A DNA stretch of 33,681 nucleotides, taken from positions 1 through 33,681 of the forward strand of contig BBFD01000007.1 in assembly GCA_001313065.1 (NCBI GenBank), in the 5' to 3' direction. The notes below the pieces were generated by a model. That model did no database searches. It was given only the letters and a program-made list of their open reading frames with translations, and was not told where the DNA came from. This DNA is from Silvimonas sp. JCM 19000. Lineage in GTDB: Bacteria; Pseudomonadota; Gammaproteobacteria; Burkholderiales; Chitinibacteraceae. The position numbers and the translations under genes are program-made. Below are positions 33,601 through 33,681 of this stretch, in pieces; within the stretch, counting starts at the first letter, position 1, and each line of letters opens with the position of its first letter.

Positions 33601-33681
33601 AGACAGAACACCAGCGATATCGCGTCGCTGGCGTCGGGCTGATCGATGCGCTGACCGGGCAGGCGACGACCCGGCAGCAGG
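30666..33681 (+). pseudogene. Host-specificity / tail tip protein J, incomplete at the window edge, frameshifted
   Basis: MSEANDSLHSTAYIKVLDLV and SEGPIK begin the gpJ family; VYFDETPLQNPDGSYNF follows. The large middle part is continuous from about 30870 to 33090: VEYAIDVATDGGAFV, the hub domains around WAYQIAQRCDE-type and FRGVSYWGGGSIQTLADMPV segments, and then fibronectin-III-like repeats (about 32470-33050). After 33090 the sense continues IGQIGPERLTPDLLQQMDKV and a coiled alpha-helical stalk. Frame breaks lie near 30742, 30868 and 33088, and near 33600. The gene is cut at 33681 after about 1005 codons. The C-terminal receptor-binding part is outside the window. Confidence 0.88.

Noticed and set aside
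1..33681. Interpretation as a decaying, defective prophage with dozens of real frameshifts
   Set aside because: The breaks follow one technical rule, occur equally in host genes, and no nonsense or large deletions accompany them.
1..33681. CRISPR array, rRNA gene or insertion sequence
   Set aside because: No regularly spaced repeats, rRNA segments or transposase motifs were found.

Overview
The window is the left host junction and most of a lambda-like (long-tailed, siphovirus-type) prophage in a GC-rich betaproteobacterium. Three things in the host flank (about 1-2818) point to a chitin-degrading, biofilm-type member of the Neisseriales/Chitinibacteraceae or a relative: a secreted protein with a chitin-binding CBM5/12 module, a secreted lipoprotein, and a PEP-CTERM (exosortase-sorted) surface protein. 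The genus assignment is inference. The prophage sits in a tRNA-Thr(UGU) gene. A displaced 54-nt 3' tRNA fragment at 2819-2872 marks the left attachment site, and a tyrosine integrase lies directly beside it. The right end lies beyond base 33681. || Layout: (1) 3068-7642, minus strand: integrase, a DUF4224-type excisionase candidate, a DNA methyltransferase, a DUF2786 protein, a P-loop NMP-kinase-like protein and four small ORFs, driven leftward from a pL-type promoter at 7749-7778. (2) 7740-9500: the genetic switch. Copies of a palindromic operator (GTATAG...CTATAC) overlap mirror-image pL and pR promoters. A repressor and one or two unknown genes run leftward, and a leaderless Cro/YdaS-like gene runs rightward to a tR1-like terminator. 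(3) 9518-12504: CII-like regulator, two-part replication module (initiator-like plus lambda P-like helicase loader), a Q-position antiterminator candidate, and a late promoter followed by a terminator (pR'/tR' arrangement). (4) 12620-14445: a minus-strand lipoprotein moron, a Gp49-family protein, a small ORF and an HNH endonuclease. (5) 14652-23509: HK97-type packaging, head and connector genes (TerS, TerL, portal, ClpP-like protease, major capsid, connectors, tail tube). (6) 23510-33681: lambda-type tail genes G/GT, tape measure, M, L, K, I and J (J truncated by the window). A minus-strand PEP-CTERM moron is inserted between K and I. No lysis genes are visible; they are probably to the right of J. 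|| Two points dominate interpretation. First, nearly every gene with a run of six or more A/T is out of frame at that run, and many others are missing one base in a G or C doublet/triplet. This affects host and phage genes alike and follows one rule, so it looks like a sequencing or consensus error rather than gene decay. I therefore give reconstructed gene extents and say where each frame breaks; broken genes are typed 'pseudogene' only because the printed sequence is interrupted. Second, the PEP-CTERM gene inside the tail operon is related to the PEP-CTERM gene just outside the attachment site. The two share a 10-bp upstream element at almost the same distance from their start codons. This suggests a prophage that carries, and perhaps deploys, a host-type exosortase substrate.
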